A stretch of 64,000 nucleotides of DNA from Jannaschia seohaensis (GCF_900116765.1 NZ_UETC01000003.1:1-64000); one strand, 5' to 3'. Positions 42,489 through 51,680 are shown, counted from the stretch's first letter. The notes: generated by a model from the sequence alone, not told the origin. Numbers and translations: made by a program.

Positions 42489-42578
42489 ATGGACGCGAAC
42501 ACCTACGAAGCAAGGCGCTGCTTCGCGCGGCATCTGCGCTCCACGCTGCTTCTGCAAGGCGTGATGCTCCCAGGCTAG
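42489..42578 (+). CDS. Possible 29-residue peptide gene
   Basis: ATG 42489 follows GGAGGGCAGGTC, a well-placed ribosome site, and runs to TAG 42576-42578, giving MDANTYEARRCFARHLRSTL plus nine more residues. No family likeness, so it may be chance. It lies in the 255-base gap between the LuxR-hydrolase and rhodanese genes. Confidence 0.25.
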   Translation: MDANTYEARRCFARHLRSTLLLQGVMLPG

Positions 42579-42656
42579 GGCGGCAGCGGACCGCGCGGGA
42601 TCGATGCTTCTGCCGTCGGCACGGTGTTCGGCGGATTATGTGGAGAGGACCTTACG

Positions 42657-43238
42657 ATGACCCCGATATCTGTCACGATATGCACGGCCCTGTGCATCGC
42701 GTTTTCCACGCTTGCCTCCGATGCTCAGACGCTGCCCGATGCGAAACGGACCATGTCGGGCCTCTATGTCACGGCCGCCGAGGCCGCGACGCTCCTGGAA
42801 GATCCCGACGTCATCCTGCTCGACGTGCGTTCGCGGGCCGAGGTGGCCTTCGTCGGTATGCCGCACCGGGTCAGCGTCCATATCCCCTACATGCAGATGC
42901 CGATGATGCCCGAGTACGACCCCGAGCGGCGGACCTATGCGATGGAGATAAACCCCGATTTCCCTGTCGCTGTCCGCGAGTGGGCGGAGACTCAGGGGAT
43001 CCGCCCCGATCAGCCCATCATCATCATGTGTCGGTCCGGATCGCGAAGCGCGCGGGCCGCGGATCTCCTTGCGCAGATGGGCTTCACACGGGCCTACTCC
43101 ATGATCGACGGTTTCGAAGGCGACCGCGCGTCGGATGGGCCTTCGGCCGGGCAGCGTGTCGTGAACGGCTGGCGGAATGCGGGATTGAAATGGGGATACG
43201 CGATTGAGGACTGGCAGGCCTACCCGGACGACCGATGA
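42657..43238 (+). CDS. Exported rhodanese-domain protein
   Basis: 193 residues from ATG 42657 with GGAGAGG upstream. A signal peptide (MTPISVTICTALCIAFSTLA, cleavage after SDA) is followed by a single rhodanese domain: VILLDVRSRAEVAFVGMPH, then the active-site loop IIIMCRSGSRSARAADLL with the sulfur-accepting cysteine (CRSGSRS), and AYSMIDGFEGD. The C-terminal GWRNAGLKWGY segment is common to periplasmic rhodaneses found with thiosulfate- or molybdo-enzyme systems. Sulfur transfer in the periplasm is the likely role; no partner gene is adjacent. Confidence 0.88.
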   Translation: MTPISVTICTALCIAFSTLASDAQTLPDAKRTMSGLYVTAAEAATLLEDPDVILLDVRSRAEVAFVGMPHRVSVHIPYMQMPMMPEYDPERRTYAMEINPDFPVAVREWAETQGIRPDQPIIIMCRSGSRSARAADLLAQMGFTRAYSMIDGFEGDRASDGPSAGQRVVNGWRNAGLKWGYAIEDWQAYPDDR

Positions 43239-43866
43239 CGCCCTCCGGCTGGTCCCCCTTCGGTCACGCCAAGGTGGACGGTCCGGTAGATTATCCTGGG
43301 GTCGAACCCGACGGCACGCTGAGCATCGCCGATAAGGTCGACATCTGAGATCCTGGCCAACGGCAGCGGTCGTCCGCCATTCCGGACCGACCGCTGCTCA
43401 AATCTGACCGGAGCGTCCCTTCGAAGCCCAAGTCGACCTTGGATCTGCCCGTAGAGACCGATCCGGCCGGTCGCCAATTTCGAACCCGCATGCGACCCGA
43501 TGCGCAAATCTGCTTTTCCAGTCGCGCGGATTGGCACGACGCCTTGGCCTCCCTTGAAAGAATCGACGCACTCGCCGGTTGAACTGCCAACAGGCCGGCA
43601 GGTCCGCTTCGTTCGCTCTTCGGGCCGGCGTTGAGTATGCGTCGAATGTCGGGGCGTCCGGCGCTTCATCTCGACGCGGTAGCCGCAGGGCAAGGGCACG
43701 CCGCCCAGCTACGTTCCCTTGCGCCGATCCGTCGCCGACCGAACCTCGGCAGCTGCCGAAGAAGCCGAGCCCGGAGCCGGATTGCCCAACGGGCCGTGGT
43801 CATGACAGACACGCCACGCGGAGATGTGCCGGCGGCGCCTGCACCGACATGCGGCGCCGCGGCCAA
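43239..43866. other. Unassigned stretch
   Basis: About 630 bases between the rhodanese gene and the G10 tract. Several frames stay open because of the GC content but none shows a ribosome site plus family likeness. Probably decayed or regulatory sequence. Confidence 0.35.
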
Positions 43867-43876
43867 GGGGGGGGGG
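43867..43876 (+). repeat. Homopolymer tract of ten G, seven bases before a start codon
   Basis: An uninterrupted run of ten G residues lies immediately before ACGATC and the ATG at 43883. It occupies the position of the ribosome binding site of the ABM-domain gene. Tracts of this length are prone to slipped-strand change. Confidence 0.8.
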
Positions 43877-43882
43877 ACGATC

Positions 43883-44461
43883 ATGCACGCGCTCTTCTTC
43901 GAGATGCAGCCGAAACCCGGGCATCTCGACCATTACTTCGAGCACGTGGCGCGCCTGCGACCGGTGCTCGCCCGGCACGAGGGGCTCGTGTTCCTCGACC
44001 GCTATAAGGCGCTCGACGACCCCGATACGATCCTGTCGCATCAGCTGTGGGAAAGCGAGGAGGCAATCGTCGCGTGGCGCGAGAACACCGAGCACCGCAG
44101 GTCCCAGGAGGCTGGCAACAAGGTGCATTTCAGGGACTATCGCATCCGTGTCGGAGAACGGGTCTTGCACGGAGGGGCACAGATGGACGCCCGCCCGGTT
44201 CCGGCAACATCCGCCACGTCCTTCGTGCTGGCGCTCCATGGGTCACGGCCGGTCCAGACAGCGGGGTTCTCAGCATTCGCGAGCTTCAACCGCGAAGGGC
44301 AGTACGTCTCGCTGGCGACCTTCGGGGCTGTCGAGGATCTCCAGCGCGCATGCGACGCGGGGCCATGCCCAGACGGCATCGACGAGATCGCGGCCTACGC
44401 CATTCGTCGCGACTATGGCCAGTTCGATCGAGCGGATGCGCCTCAGCCAAGGGCTCCATGA
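43883..44461 (+). CDS. Antibiotic-biosynthesis-monooxygenase (ABM) domain protein
   Basis: 192 residues from ATG 43883. The frame stays open further upstream through the G10 tract (start possible at 43802), but likeness begins at MHALFFEMQPKPGHLDHYFE. Residues 1-100 are a ferredoxin-like ABM domain: ARLRPVLARHEGLVFLDRYK, ILSHQLWESEEAIVAWRENT and EHRRSQEAGNKVHFRDYRIR. The second half (about 105-180) is a less clear alpha-beta region that could be a second, diverged copy. ABM proteins range from haem-degrading and quinone monooxygenases to simple small-molecule binders; the reaction is unknown. Confidence 0.78.
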   Translation: MHALFFEMQPKPGHLDHYFEHVARLRPVLARHEGLVFLDRYKALDDPDTILSHQLWESEEAIVAWRENTEHRRSQEAGNKVHFRDYRIRVGERVLHGGAQMDARPVPATSATSFVLALHGSRPVQTAGFSAFASFNREGQYVSLATFGAVEDLQRACDAGPCPDGIDEIAAYAIRRDYGQFDRADAPQPRAP

Positions 44462-44884
44462 CGCGCCCCGAATTGCGCACTTGCGCTCGGCGGCCACTCC
44501 CCACCCGGAGCCGCTGATCGGCCGCTGCGCTCGGGACCGGGGCGCACCGGGCCGTCCCAGACGGGGCAAGCACGCGCCGGCGCATCGCAACGAGGGCGGA
44601 GACCATCCCCCTGAACGGGTCACATCACGCTGCGCCACCCGACGTCCGGCCCTGTGCCGAAGGCATCGGGCGGCGCGACGCGATCGGGCCCCAAGCTCTT
44701 GGCCAGTGGCGCCCGAAGCGCGGGGTCCAGATTGTCCCGTTCGACCGAAACGAGCGACAAGGGCACTGGCCCGTCGGCCGCCTGGGGCTGGATCTCGCGC
44801 GTCTCTACGGTGACCCCACTGCGGTAATGGCGCAGCGACGGTTCCTCTAGGTCGACCAGCGTGACCGCGTGCTTGCGTGGGGGC
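44462..44884. other. Unassigned stretch
   Basis: No supported gene. A minus-strand frame of 122 residues (44620-44988) is open, but it overlaps the decayed membrane-protein gene in another frame, and I recognise no family in it. Confidence 0.35.
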
Positions 44885-45497
44885 TCACAAGTCGGCGCAT
44901 GCGGCAGGAACACCGAGGCGGGAGCGCGGGGCAGCGTCGCGGGCCGAACTCCTTGTGTCGGCGGCGCGAGTTCGCATGGCATGCGCAAGCATCACCTCGC
45001 CGATGACGCCCACGGCGAGGTTCAGGAATGCGCGCAGGATCGTCAGCAACTGCCGCATCCCGCGGAACGGCAGCAGCGTGAACACAGCCAGGATCAGTCC
45101 GGTTATCGCGCGCAACACGCCTTTCACGATCTGATCGGCCGCGAACTGCGCGCCGGTCTCGACCAAGCGGGCGCGCACCATCGCCCGGGCGTTGCTAGGC
45201 TGGCTTCTGCCTTTGGGGAGCGGACGAGTGTCGATCAGATCCACCATGATCGCGATTTGGCCGGCCTGGACGATGTGGAGGATGTACTCTCTGAGCCAGT
45301 ACATCACGAGCGCGACCACGCCGATGCCCGTGAGGGCGGCCGCCGAAGACGGCGGTCGAGGCGCGGAAACCTTCATTCCCCAGCACGCAGATCCCCCAGC
45401 CAATCCCTGCGCCCCTACCGCTGACGACGCTATGGGCGAGTGCCGCGCCGAAGTAGATCGACATGCGAAACAGCATGACAGGCAGCGTCCGCAGCAT
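44885..45497 (-). pseudogene. Multi-segment membrane protein broken by a frameshift
   Basis: Two minus-strand frames read as one protein. From ATG 45497: MLRTLPVMLFRMSIYFGAAL, then AHSVVSGRGAGIGWGICVLG and NEGFRAS. After a shift near 45350 the other frame reads VVALVMYWLREYILHIVQAG then QIAIMVDLIDTRPLP, QFAADQIVKGVLRAITGLIL and FLNLAVGVIGEVMLAHAMRT. Together they form a roughly four-segment inner-membrane protein of unknown function, of a type I associate with Rhodobacteraceae. The C-terminus also seems eroded. Confidence 0.6.
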
Positions 45498-46009
45498 CAG
45501 ATCGACGCCGCGCCGGAATGAACTGTCTCTACTGGTTCCTCCCTTCGGCGCTGTTGCACGAAGCGCCTCAAGGCCGGGGGCTTTCCCCGTTTGATATTGG
45601 TCGACGGGCTGCGTGATTTGGATGCCGAGGGCGGTGAAACGGTTGAGGATGCCGAAGGACAGTCGGCCGCCTGTCGAACGACGAGGCAGTCATGGCGCTG
45701 CGAGATCGGTGGCGCAGGGCGCAGGCCCCCTCGGAGCGGGCGCATGATTTCACAAAACTGACCTGCGCGCTCTTCTTTCGCGCGGTTTGGGACAAGATCG
45801 CGACTGTCTGAGACCGGCCCCAACTGAACACTTTGCGCGACCAGATCCTGGCAGGGCAAACGGCCAAACTGACGCCCTTTCACGAGATATGAGCCAGCTG
45901 ACCGACTTCGATAATCGACGCGGGGCGGGGCCGATTCAGAACGCTTGCTTTCTGATCGACCCACATCGCCATTGCGCCTTTCGACGCCGGGCAATCCCGT
46001 CCCACGGCT
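45498..46009. other. Unassigned stretch, probably decayed mobile DNA
   Basis: A plus-strand segment near 45690-45810 reads ALRDRWRRAQAPSERAHDFT then KLTCALFFRAVWDKIATV and hits a stop. It looks like the remains of a helical protein but I cannot name it. CTGTTGCACGAAGCG at 45551 is similar to the ends of IS5-group elements. No intact gene. Confidence 0.35.
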
Positions 46010-46510
46010 CTAGAACGTCGCGGGCGTCTCCGACCATCGCGCCAGCTTGGCCTCGGTTCCAGGTGCCGGACGATGGTGAGATGGCATATCTCGCCCCAGT
46101 GCGGCTTCGTCGAGAACCTCGTAGCTGGATCGATAGTCGTATCCGGCCGTGGCCGCTTGATCCCGGCTCATCGCGAAATAGACGGCATTCACGCCTGCCG
46201 TGCGAAGCGCCATGGCGCACATGGCGCACGGCTCGCCTGATGCGATCACGGCATGGCCATGAAGGCTGGTCCGTCCGAGTTTGGCTGCCGCGTCGCGAAG
46301 CGCTTCGATCTCCGCATGGGCCGTTGGATCGCTCCGAGCGACGACGCGGTTCACGCCTTCTCCGATAACGGATCCGTCCGCATCGACGACGAGCGCGGCG
46401 AAGGGCGCGGCGCCCGCGATTGCGCGTTCGGTCGCCATTTCGAGCGCACGCTCCAACAGGGCGTCCAGGCCGGGCAAAGCTTGGGAGGGGGGCATCATGT
46501 TCTTTCCCAA
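46010..46510 (-). CDS. Nucleoside/nucleobase deaminase (cytidine-deaminase-like fold)
   Basis: 166 residues. The zinc-dependent deaminase motifs are intact: DPTAHAEIEALRDAA (HAE, with the proton-shuttling Glu) and GEPCAMCAMALRTAGVNAVY (PCxxC). Length and the C-terminal tail resemble guanine deaminase-type and tRNA-adenosine-deaminase-like members; the lack of a long basic helix argues for a free base or nucleoside substrate. It lies 32 bases downstream of azoR on the same strand, so the two may be co-transcribed. Confidence 0.85.
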   Translation of the reverse strand: MGKNMMPPSQALPGLDALLERALEMATERAIAGAAPFAALVVDADGSVIGEGVNRVVARSDPTAHAEIEALRDAAAKLGRTSLHGHAVIASGEPCAMCAMALRTAGVNAVYFAMSRDQAATAGYDYRSSYEVLDEAALGRDMPSHHRPAPGTEAKLARWSETPATF

Positions 46511-46542
46511 CTGAGTGGGGCCGGCTTGCGCCGGCCCATGTT

Positions 46543-47223
46543 TCAGGCGGCCAGCCGTTTGGCCGTGAGACGCGCGACCAGCGCGTCGATCGACTGTTCC
46601 GCCTGGGCGAGCGAGGCCTGCAGGCGTTCGTCGGCGAACTCGTCATACTCCACGGCGAGCGAATGCGTCTGGGTGATGCCGATATAGGCGAAAGGCGTCC
46701 GCACACCGGGCTCGACATGGTTGCTCTTTTCGAGCCGTTCACCGGGGTCGTAGCCGAAATCGCCACGCGAGGAGAGAACGACCAGTTGCTTGCCTGCGGG
46801 CACCATCGGCCAATAGGGCTCGCCATCGCGGTTGCGGTCGAAGCCGAAGGTTCTGCCCACGCGGACGATGTTGTCGATATAGGCCTTGAACTGGGCGGGC
46901 ACGCCGAAATTGTACATCGGCACCCCCACCACGATCACGTCGGCCGCCAGCAATTCATCGACGAGCGTATCGCTTTCCGCCAGCGCCTCGCGCATCCAGG
47001 GCTCGCGCTGATCGGCCGGGGTGAAGGCGGCGTGAATCCACTGCCCGGTCACCGGGGCCGGAGGGGTTTGTCCGACGTCGCGGTAGAGGATCGTGTCGTG
47101 CGGGCGGCGGGCGCGCCACGCTTCGACGAACTTCGCGCTCAGACGCCTGCTGTGGGAGCCGAAGCGGGTTTCGTCGGAGCGGCCGGGGCGAGCGCTCGCA
47201 TCGATATGCAGAATAGTGGGCAT
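46543..47223 (-). CDS. azoR: FMN-dependent NADH-azoreductase
   Basis: 226 residues with a flavodoxin-like fold. AzoR signatures: ILHIDASARPGRSDETRFGS near the N-terminus (FMN phosphate loop), VIVVGVPMYNFGVPAQFKAY (the MYNFxxPxxLK motif) and LVVLSSRGDFGY. These cytosolic enzymes reduce quinones and azo compounds using NADH. A LysR gene lies divergently at 47536, the common arrangement for azoreductase control. The start ATG 47223 has a GGAGAC site upstream. Confidence 0.9.
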   Translation of the reverse strand: MPTILHIDASARPGRSDETRFGSHSRRLSAKFVEAWRARRPHDTILYRDVGQTPPAPVTGQWIHAAFTPADQREPWMREALAESDTLVDELLAADVIVVGVPMYNFGVPAQFKAYIDNIVRVGRTFGFDRNRDGEPYWPMVPAGKQLVVLSSRGDFGYDPGERLEKSNHVEPGVRTPFAYIGITQTHSLAVEYDEFADERLQASLAQAEQSIDALVARLTAKRLAA

Positions 47224-47535
47224 GGGAAGTCTCCTGGTCCTGAGGGGGTGTCACCGGGTCTCATGGGCCATTTTTCCCATGCATCGGCCTTCGCCGACAA
47301 AGACAGCATTTCTGCCGGTGGATGAGATCCGCTCATTCAACTGGTCTATTTCCGAGCGGATGGCTGCCCTCGGAGTTTCTTCCTGGCAAGGATCCCATCG
47401 CGGCTGACGACCCGAAGCAGGCGATTTATGCCTCTCGTTCGCGCGAACTCCCCCTGAGGTCCAGGCGCGAGAATTTGAATGACGCCCGCTCGATGGTATC
47501 TTTGATGATGAAGCCAGACTCATGTATAAGAGGGC
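47224..47535. promoter_or_regulatory. Divergent region between azoR and a LysR gene
   Basis: 312 bases without a gene. It must hold the promoters of azoR (minus) and the LysR regulator (plus). The last 45 bases before the LysR start are relatively AT-rich. I could not pick a convincing LysR box by eye. Confidence 0.4.
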
Positions 47536-48414
47536 ATGCTCCGCGCCATGCCCTCCCTCATTTCGCTTCGCGCCTTCGAAGCCGCCGCCCGCCTCGGGAG
47601 CTTCAAGGACGCCGCAGAAGAGCTTTCGGTGTCGCCGACCGCCGTGTCGCACCACATCCGCGGGCTCGAACAGACGCTCGACACACAGCTCTTCGTACGC
47701 GAGACCCGCGCGGTGCATCTGACCGAGACGGGGCGGCGGCTGTCCGAGCGGCTGGCCTCCGCCTTCACCGAAATCACCGACGCGCTGAGCGAAGTTCATG
47801 CCACCGAGCATGACCTGACGGTGACGACCACCCCGGCCTTCGCGGCCCTCTGGCTGGTGCCGCGATTGGAGGCGTTCCAGGCGGCGCATCCCGAGATCCG
47901 CCTCAGGCTCGAAACCGGGACGGTGCCCGTCGATCTTGCTCGGGACCGGCGGGTCGATCTGGCGATCCGCTACGGAGTTGAGGAGGGGCCGTTGCTGGCG
48001 CGCGCGCTCCCGCAGGAGCGGATCGGCCTCTATGGTGCGCCGCATGTCGTGGCCGCGCTTGGCGGGCGTCTCGATGGCGCGACGATCCTGAGCACCGAGT
48101 GGGAACAGCCGGGCCTGCCGTCGATGACCCCCGAAGCCTGGGTTGCGGCCGCTTCCTCCGAGGGCAGGCCTAAGCTGCGGCATTTCGAGCAGGAGCATCA
48201 CGTCGCCCAATGCGCGATCGCGGGGCAGGGGCTGGCGCTTATCAGCAACGTCCTTGCGGGGGATCTGGCGGCGCGCGGGCTGCTGATACCCTTCCGGCCG
48301 GATATTCAGGTGCCGGGGCTCTCCTACAGCGTGCTGTGTCTGCCGGAGCGGGTTCGGGTGCGAAAGATCGCGCGGTTCATTCGCTGGCTCGAGGCGGCGT
48401 TCGATCGGGCTTGA
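47536..48414 (+). CDS. LysR-family transcriptional regulator (GcvA-like)
   Basis: 292 residues. N-terminal helix-turn-helix SLISLRAFEAAARLGSFKDA then AEELSVSPTAVSHHIRGLEQ, the GcvA-type form, followed by an effector domain with VTTTPAFAALWLVPRLEAF and VDLAIRYG. ATG 47536 aligns best with relatives; ATG 47548 is also possible. Divergent to azoR and so its probable regulator. Confidence 0.9.
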   Translation: MLRAMPSLISLRAFEAAARLGSFKDAAEELSVSPTAVSHHIRGLEQTLDTQLFVRETRAVHLTETGRRLSERLASAFTEITDALSEVHATEHDLTVTTTPAFAALWLVPRLEAFQAAHPEIRLRLETGTVPVDLARDRRVDLAIRYGVEEGPLLARALPQERIGLYGAPHVVAALGGRLDGATILSTEWEQPGLPSMTPEAWVAAASSEGRPKLRHFEQEHHVAQCAIAGQGLALISNVLAGDLAARGLLIPFRPDIQVPGLSYSVLCLPERVRVRKIARFIRWLEAAFDRA

Positions 48415-48639
48415 TCCGCGCCGGGGCGCTCCAGCGGAGTTTCATGCCGCACCAGCGGCGCCGCCAGCTGCGGTTGAGGTGCGACCTACTCCGGCGTCCG
48501 CAGGCGGGGCGCCCAATTTGAAACCCTGCCGATGAGATGTTCCGCAGCGAGGAGCGCCAGCCGGCTCCCAGCCATGCCGCGTCCTGTTGCCCGAACCGGC
48601 CGCGTCTCGGCCATCGACGCGCCGCACCTGCCCGCACTG

Positions 48640-49440
48640 TCAGGCCACGAGGCCGAGCGCCTTGTCGGTGGCCGTCCCGTCATACTTGTTGCGCGGTGGC
48701 CATGGGCGGTCTTGCCAGCGCGGTGTGAACGCGAAGCTCGAAACGGAACGGCCGTCGACCAGCGCCCCGTTCCCGGCGCCGAGAGCATAGTCGTAGTAGA
48801 GCTTGACGATCTCTTCCCGGCTTACTTGCTCAGTCGCCGGGTGGGACATGCACGCCTCCCGCCAGGCGCGCACGCGGCGATACTCGGACGTGTCCGGCAG
48901 CTGGAAATCCTCGTAGTAGTCGAGAAACCAGAAGCGCTTGAACATCGGCGTGAAGACCGCCTCGGCCAGTCCGAACCGGTCGAAGAGAAAGGGCCCCTCC
49001 GGCGCGTGTTCGAGCAGGAAGGCGTCGATGTCACGATAGAGGGACAGCAGCTTGTCGGCATGGGCGTCGCGGCGGTCCCGCTCCTGGTTCATGACGAAGA
49101 GATACCCCGCCATCGTGAATGGCCCCTCTCGCGCGACGAGCATCGACTCGATCGCGTGTTCTGCCGGGTCGCTCCTGCGCAGGGGCGGGCCGTCGATCGC
49201 CTCGTCGAGATAGCGCAGGATGACGAGGCTTTCCTTGAGGATCCTGCCGTCCGGCAATTCGAGAACCGGGAGCGCGGTGGTCCCTCGCGTCTTGGCCAGA
49301 AGCTCCGGGTCGCGGGGCTTCGTGATATCGACCACCCGGAACTCGACCGCGTCGCGCCGGCCGCGCTGCTCCAGCAGGATTTCCAGCCGCTGGGAAAACG
49401 GGCAGACCGGGATGTGATAGACGATATGGCGCGCTGTCAT
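48640..49440 (-). CDS. Glutathione S-transferase family protein
   Basis: 266 residues. The thioredoxin-like N-domain starts HIVYHIPVCPFSQRLEILLE, with a CPFS active site as in Omega- or Beta-like GSTs, and has the cis-proline block TTALPVLELPDGRILKESLV that binds glutathione (ES as the glutamyl anchor). The helical C-domain follows (about 95-250) and ends with a tail of about 30 residues beyond the usual length. Role: glutathione conjugation or deglutathionylation of electrophiles in the cytoplasm. The cupin gene on the same strand lies four bases downstream of the 49445 boundary, so they are likely co-transcribed. Confidence 0.88.
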   Translation of the reverse strand: MTARHIVYHIPVCPFSQRLEILLEQRGRRDAVEFRVVDITKPRDPELLAKTRGTTALPVLELPDGRILKESLVILRYLDEAIDGPPLRRSDPAEHAIESMLVAREGPFTMAGYLFVMNQERDRRDAHADKLLSLYRDIDAFLLEHAPEGPFLFDRFGLAEAVFTPMFKRFWFLDYYEDFQLPDTSEYRRVRAWREACMSHPATEQVSREEIVKLYYDYALGAGNGALVDGRSVSSFAFTPRWQDRPWPPRNKYDGTATDKALGLVA

Positions 49441-49444
49441 TGGC

Positions 49445-49888
49445 TCACTCCAGGGGCGGACCGGTAAAGCGGAGGTTGTGGCGCCGGGCGGACTCCTCGA
49501 TCGCGGGCATGTCCTCCGGAATACTGAACTGGCCCGAGGCCATATCGGCGAAGAACCCCTCGAAGCCGCCCGGCGTCAGGATCACGAGATGCCGGGACGG
49601 CGCGTCACCGACCACCTTGAAGGTGTGGCTCTTGCCGCGCGGGATGAACACGCTCTCGCCCGGGCCGACGAGACGCGCGTCGCCCTCGATCCAGACCTTG
49701 CAGCTGCCGGTGATCATCACGAAGGTCTCGTCCTCGGCCTCGTGGACGTGCCGCGGCGGGCCGCTGCCCACGGGCGAGAGGCTGTCCACGATGGACATGG
49801 CGCCGCCAGTCTGTTCCGGCGACAGGATGGTCTTGTAGCGGACGCCGAGCCACTCGATGGCGTCGGGATCGGCGGTCAGGTCCTTCAT
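49445..49888 (-). CDS. Cupin-domain protein
   Basis: 147 residues from ATG 49888 with a GGAG site; an upstream frame to 50170 overlaps the divergent LysR gene and is rejected. A single cupin barrel is clear: GPPRHVHEAEDETFVMITGS (motif 1, with two His and a Glu for metal) and GPGESVFIPRGKSHTFKVVG (motif 2 with the final His). The last 40 residues form a helical tail. Small metal cupins act as dioxygenases or isomerases or are orphan; no substrate is evident. First gene of a pair with the GST. Confidence 0.85.
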   Translation of the reverse strand: MKDLTADPDAIEWLGVRYKTILSPEQTGGAMSIVDSLSPVGSGPPRHVHEAEDETFVMITGSCKVWIEGDARLVGPGESVFIPRGKSHTFKVVGDAPSRHLVILTPGGFEGFFADMASGQFSIPEDMPAIEESARRHNLRFTGPPLE

Positions 49889-49997
49889 CTTTCCACTCCG
49901 TTCGGGGACACGAACGAACGCGCGTTCGTTGACGGGAGCATAGGTCGGGGCCACGGTATCGAACAAACCGCATTCCCCGATACAGGCTATCGCCCTG

Positions 49998-50924
49998 GTG
50001 AATTTCGCGACCTTCGACCTGAACTTGCTGCGTGTGCTGGACGCGATCTTTCGCGAGGGCTCGACCGTGAAGGCCGCCGCGCGACTGGGCCTGTCGCAAT
50101 CCGCCGTATCCGGCAGTCTGTCGCGCCTGCGCCATGCCCTGGGCGACCCGCTCTTCGTGCGGCAGGGCAACAGGCTGGTCGCGACCGATTACGCCGCCGG
50201 GCTGCGCGATCCCGTCAGGCAGGAGCTCGAACGGATCGAAGCGATGCTCTCACCGGTGGCGCGGTTCGACCCGAAAACCGCCGAGGGCACGTTCCGCATC
50301 GCGGCCAGCGATTTCTTCGCCGAGATGCTGATGCCGCGCCTCGGGGAGCTGCTGCTCCAGAAGGCCCCAGGTATTCGGGCGCAACTCATCGATCTCGTCC
50401 CTCAGGACTATGTGGCCAGCCTCGAACGCCGCAATGCGGATCTCGCGCTGATCCCCGATACCACGCTACCGGATTGGGTCAGGCGAGAAGAGCTCTTCCG
50501 CTCGCCTTTTCATGTCATCGCGCGCCGTGGGAATCCGGGCGTCGAGGGGCTCGAGTCAGGCCAGGTCATGCCCATCGACGTGTTCTGCACTCTGCACCAC
50601 GTCCTGTTTTCACCGGAGGGCAACATCGCGGCAATGGGCGATGCCGCCCTGGCGGAGTTGGGGCGGCAGCGGCGCGTCGCGATGACGGTGCCTGTGTTCT
50701 CGGGCGTGTGCCGTGTGGTGCGGGAAAGCGATCTCATCGCGCTCGTGCCGGCGCAATTGGCAGCCGACGTCTCCGACGCCTTCGGCCTCCAGGTGTTTGA
50801 GCCGCCCATGCCGATAGACCCGCCGCTCATCATCGGCACCTGGCACAGGCGGTCGGACAAAGCGCCGCTTGCACGCTGGATGCGGGACCAGGTTTTCGGC
50901 CTCTTGCGCCGATTGGACCTTTGA
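49998..50924 (+). CDS. LysR-family transcriptional regulator (NodD/NahR-like)
   Basis: 308 residues from GTG 49998. DLNLLRVLDAIFREGSTVKA then AARLGLSQSAVSGSLSRLRH is the NodD/NahR-type helix-turn-helix opening (FDLNLLxxLDALLxExSVTxAA). The effector domain contains FRIAASDFFAEMLMPRLGEL. It is divergent from the cupin-GST pair with 109 bases between starts and likely controls it. Confidence 0.9.
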   Translation: MNFATFDLNLLRVLDAIFREGSTVKAAARLGLSQSAVSGSLSRLRHALGDPLFVRQGNRLVATDYAAGLRDPVRQELERIEAMLSPVARFDPKTAEGTFRIAASDFFAEMLMPRLGELLLQKAPGIRAQLIDLVPQDYVASLERRNADLALIPDTTLPDWVRREELFRSPFHVIARRGNPGVEGLESGQVMPIDVFCTLHHVLFSPEGNIAAMGDAALAELGRQRRVAMTVPVFSGVCRVVRESDLIALVPAQLAADVSDAFGLQVFEPPMPIDPPLIIGTWHRRSDKAPLARWMRDQVFGLLRRLDL

Positions 50925-50942
50925 CAGGGCAGTCGAGGCAGC

Positions 50943-51680
50943 GTGAGACTCGCCGTCGCTGATACGGCGGCGGTGGATTTGTGCCGCGATGATGGTGTTG
51001 CCCGGCGATCCGATGAATTAGGCTCGCTCCGAGTCGGAGGAGGCGGACGAATAGCGGGCGGGCAGAAGCACTGGGACGAGGTCTATGGCGCACGGTCAGA
51101 GGAGGCGTTGACCTGGTTCGAGGCCACGCCCGCGCTGTCGCTCGAACTCGTTCATGCGCATCTGCACCCGGGCGAGCCGTTCATCGATATCGGCGCCGGC
51201 GCATCGCGCCTGGTGGATGCGTTGCTGGATGAGGGGTTCGGCCCGCTGACCGTGCTGGACCTGTCGGGCGCCGCATTGGCGGTCAGCAGGCGGCGCCTCG
51301 GCGCGCGGGGCGACGCCATCGCCTGGATCGAGGCGAACATCACGACATGGCAGCCCGAGCGGGTCTATGCAGTCTGGCACGACCGTGCCGTGTTTCACTT
51401 CCTGACCGGGGCCGAGGAGCGTGCCGGCTACGCCCGCGCGCTGTCTGCTGCGCTCAAACCGGGCGGGATCGCGATCATCGCCACCTTTGCGGATGACGGG
51501 CCGGAGACGTGCTCGGGCCTGCCCGTGATGCGCTACGCGCCCGAGGCTCTGGCAGAGGAACTCGACAGGCTGCTGCCGGGCCGGTTTGAGGCGCTGGACG
51601 CGCAACGCCACATGCACATCACGCCGAAGGGCAATCGCCAGAGCTTTCAGTATAGCGTGTTCCGCAAGGCGGATCGCTGA
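50943..51680 (+). CDS. Class I SAM-dependent methyltransferase with an uncertain start
   Basis: The open frame begins at GTG 50943 (245 residues), but likeness to methyltransferases starts only near residue 38: GGQKHWDEVYGARSEEALTW, then motif I PFIDIGAGASRLVDALLDEG, LTVLDLSGAALAVSRRRL, and the later block VWHDRAVFHFLTGAEER. The best ribosome site (GGAGGAGG, 51036-51043) is seven bases before an ATA codon at 51051, which sits where relatives have their ATG. So either ATA is used or a GTG/TTG further up is. Known relatives resemble thiopurine-methyltransferase-like and TehB-like proteins. Role unknown. Confidence 0.8.
   Translation: MRLAVADTAAVDLCRDDGVARRSDELGSLRVGGGGRIAGGQKHWDEVYGARSEEALTWFEATPALSLELVHAHLHPGEPFIDIGAGASRLVDALLDEGFGPLTVLDLSGAALAVSRRRLGARGDAIAWIEANITTWQPERVYAVWHDRAVFHFLTGAEERAGYARALSAALKPGGIAIIATFADDGPETCSGLPVMRYAPEALAEELDRLLPGRFEALDAQRHMHITPKGNRQSFQYSVFRKADR

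Noticed and set aside
44620-44988. A 122-codon minus-strand gene
   Set aside because: Overlaps the decayed membrane-protein frame, shows no family likeness and has no convincing ribosome site.
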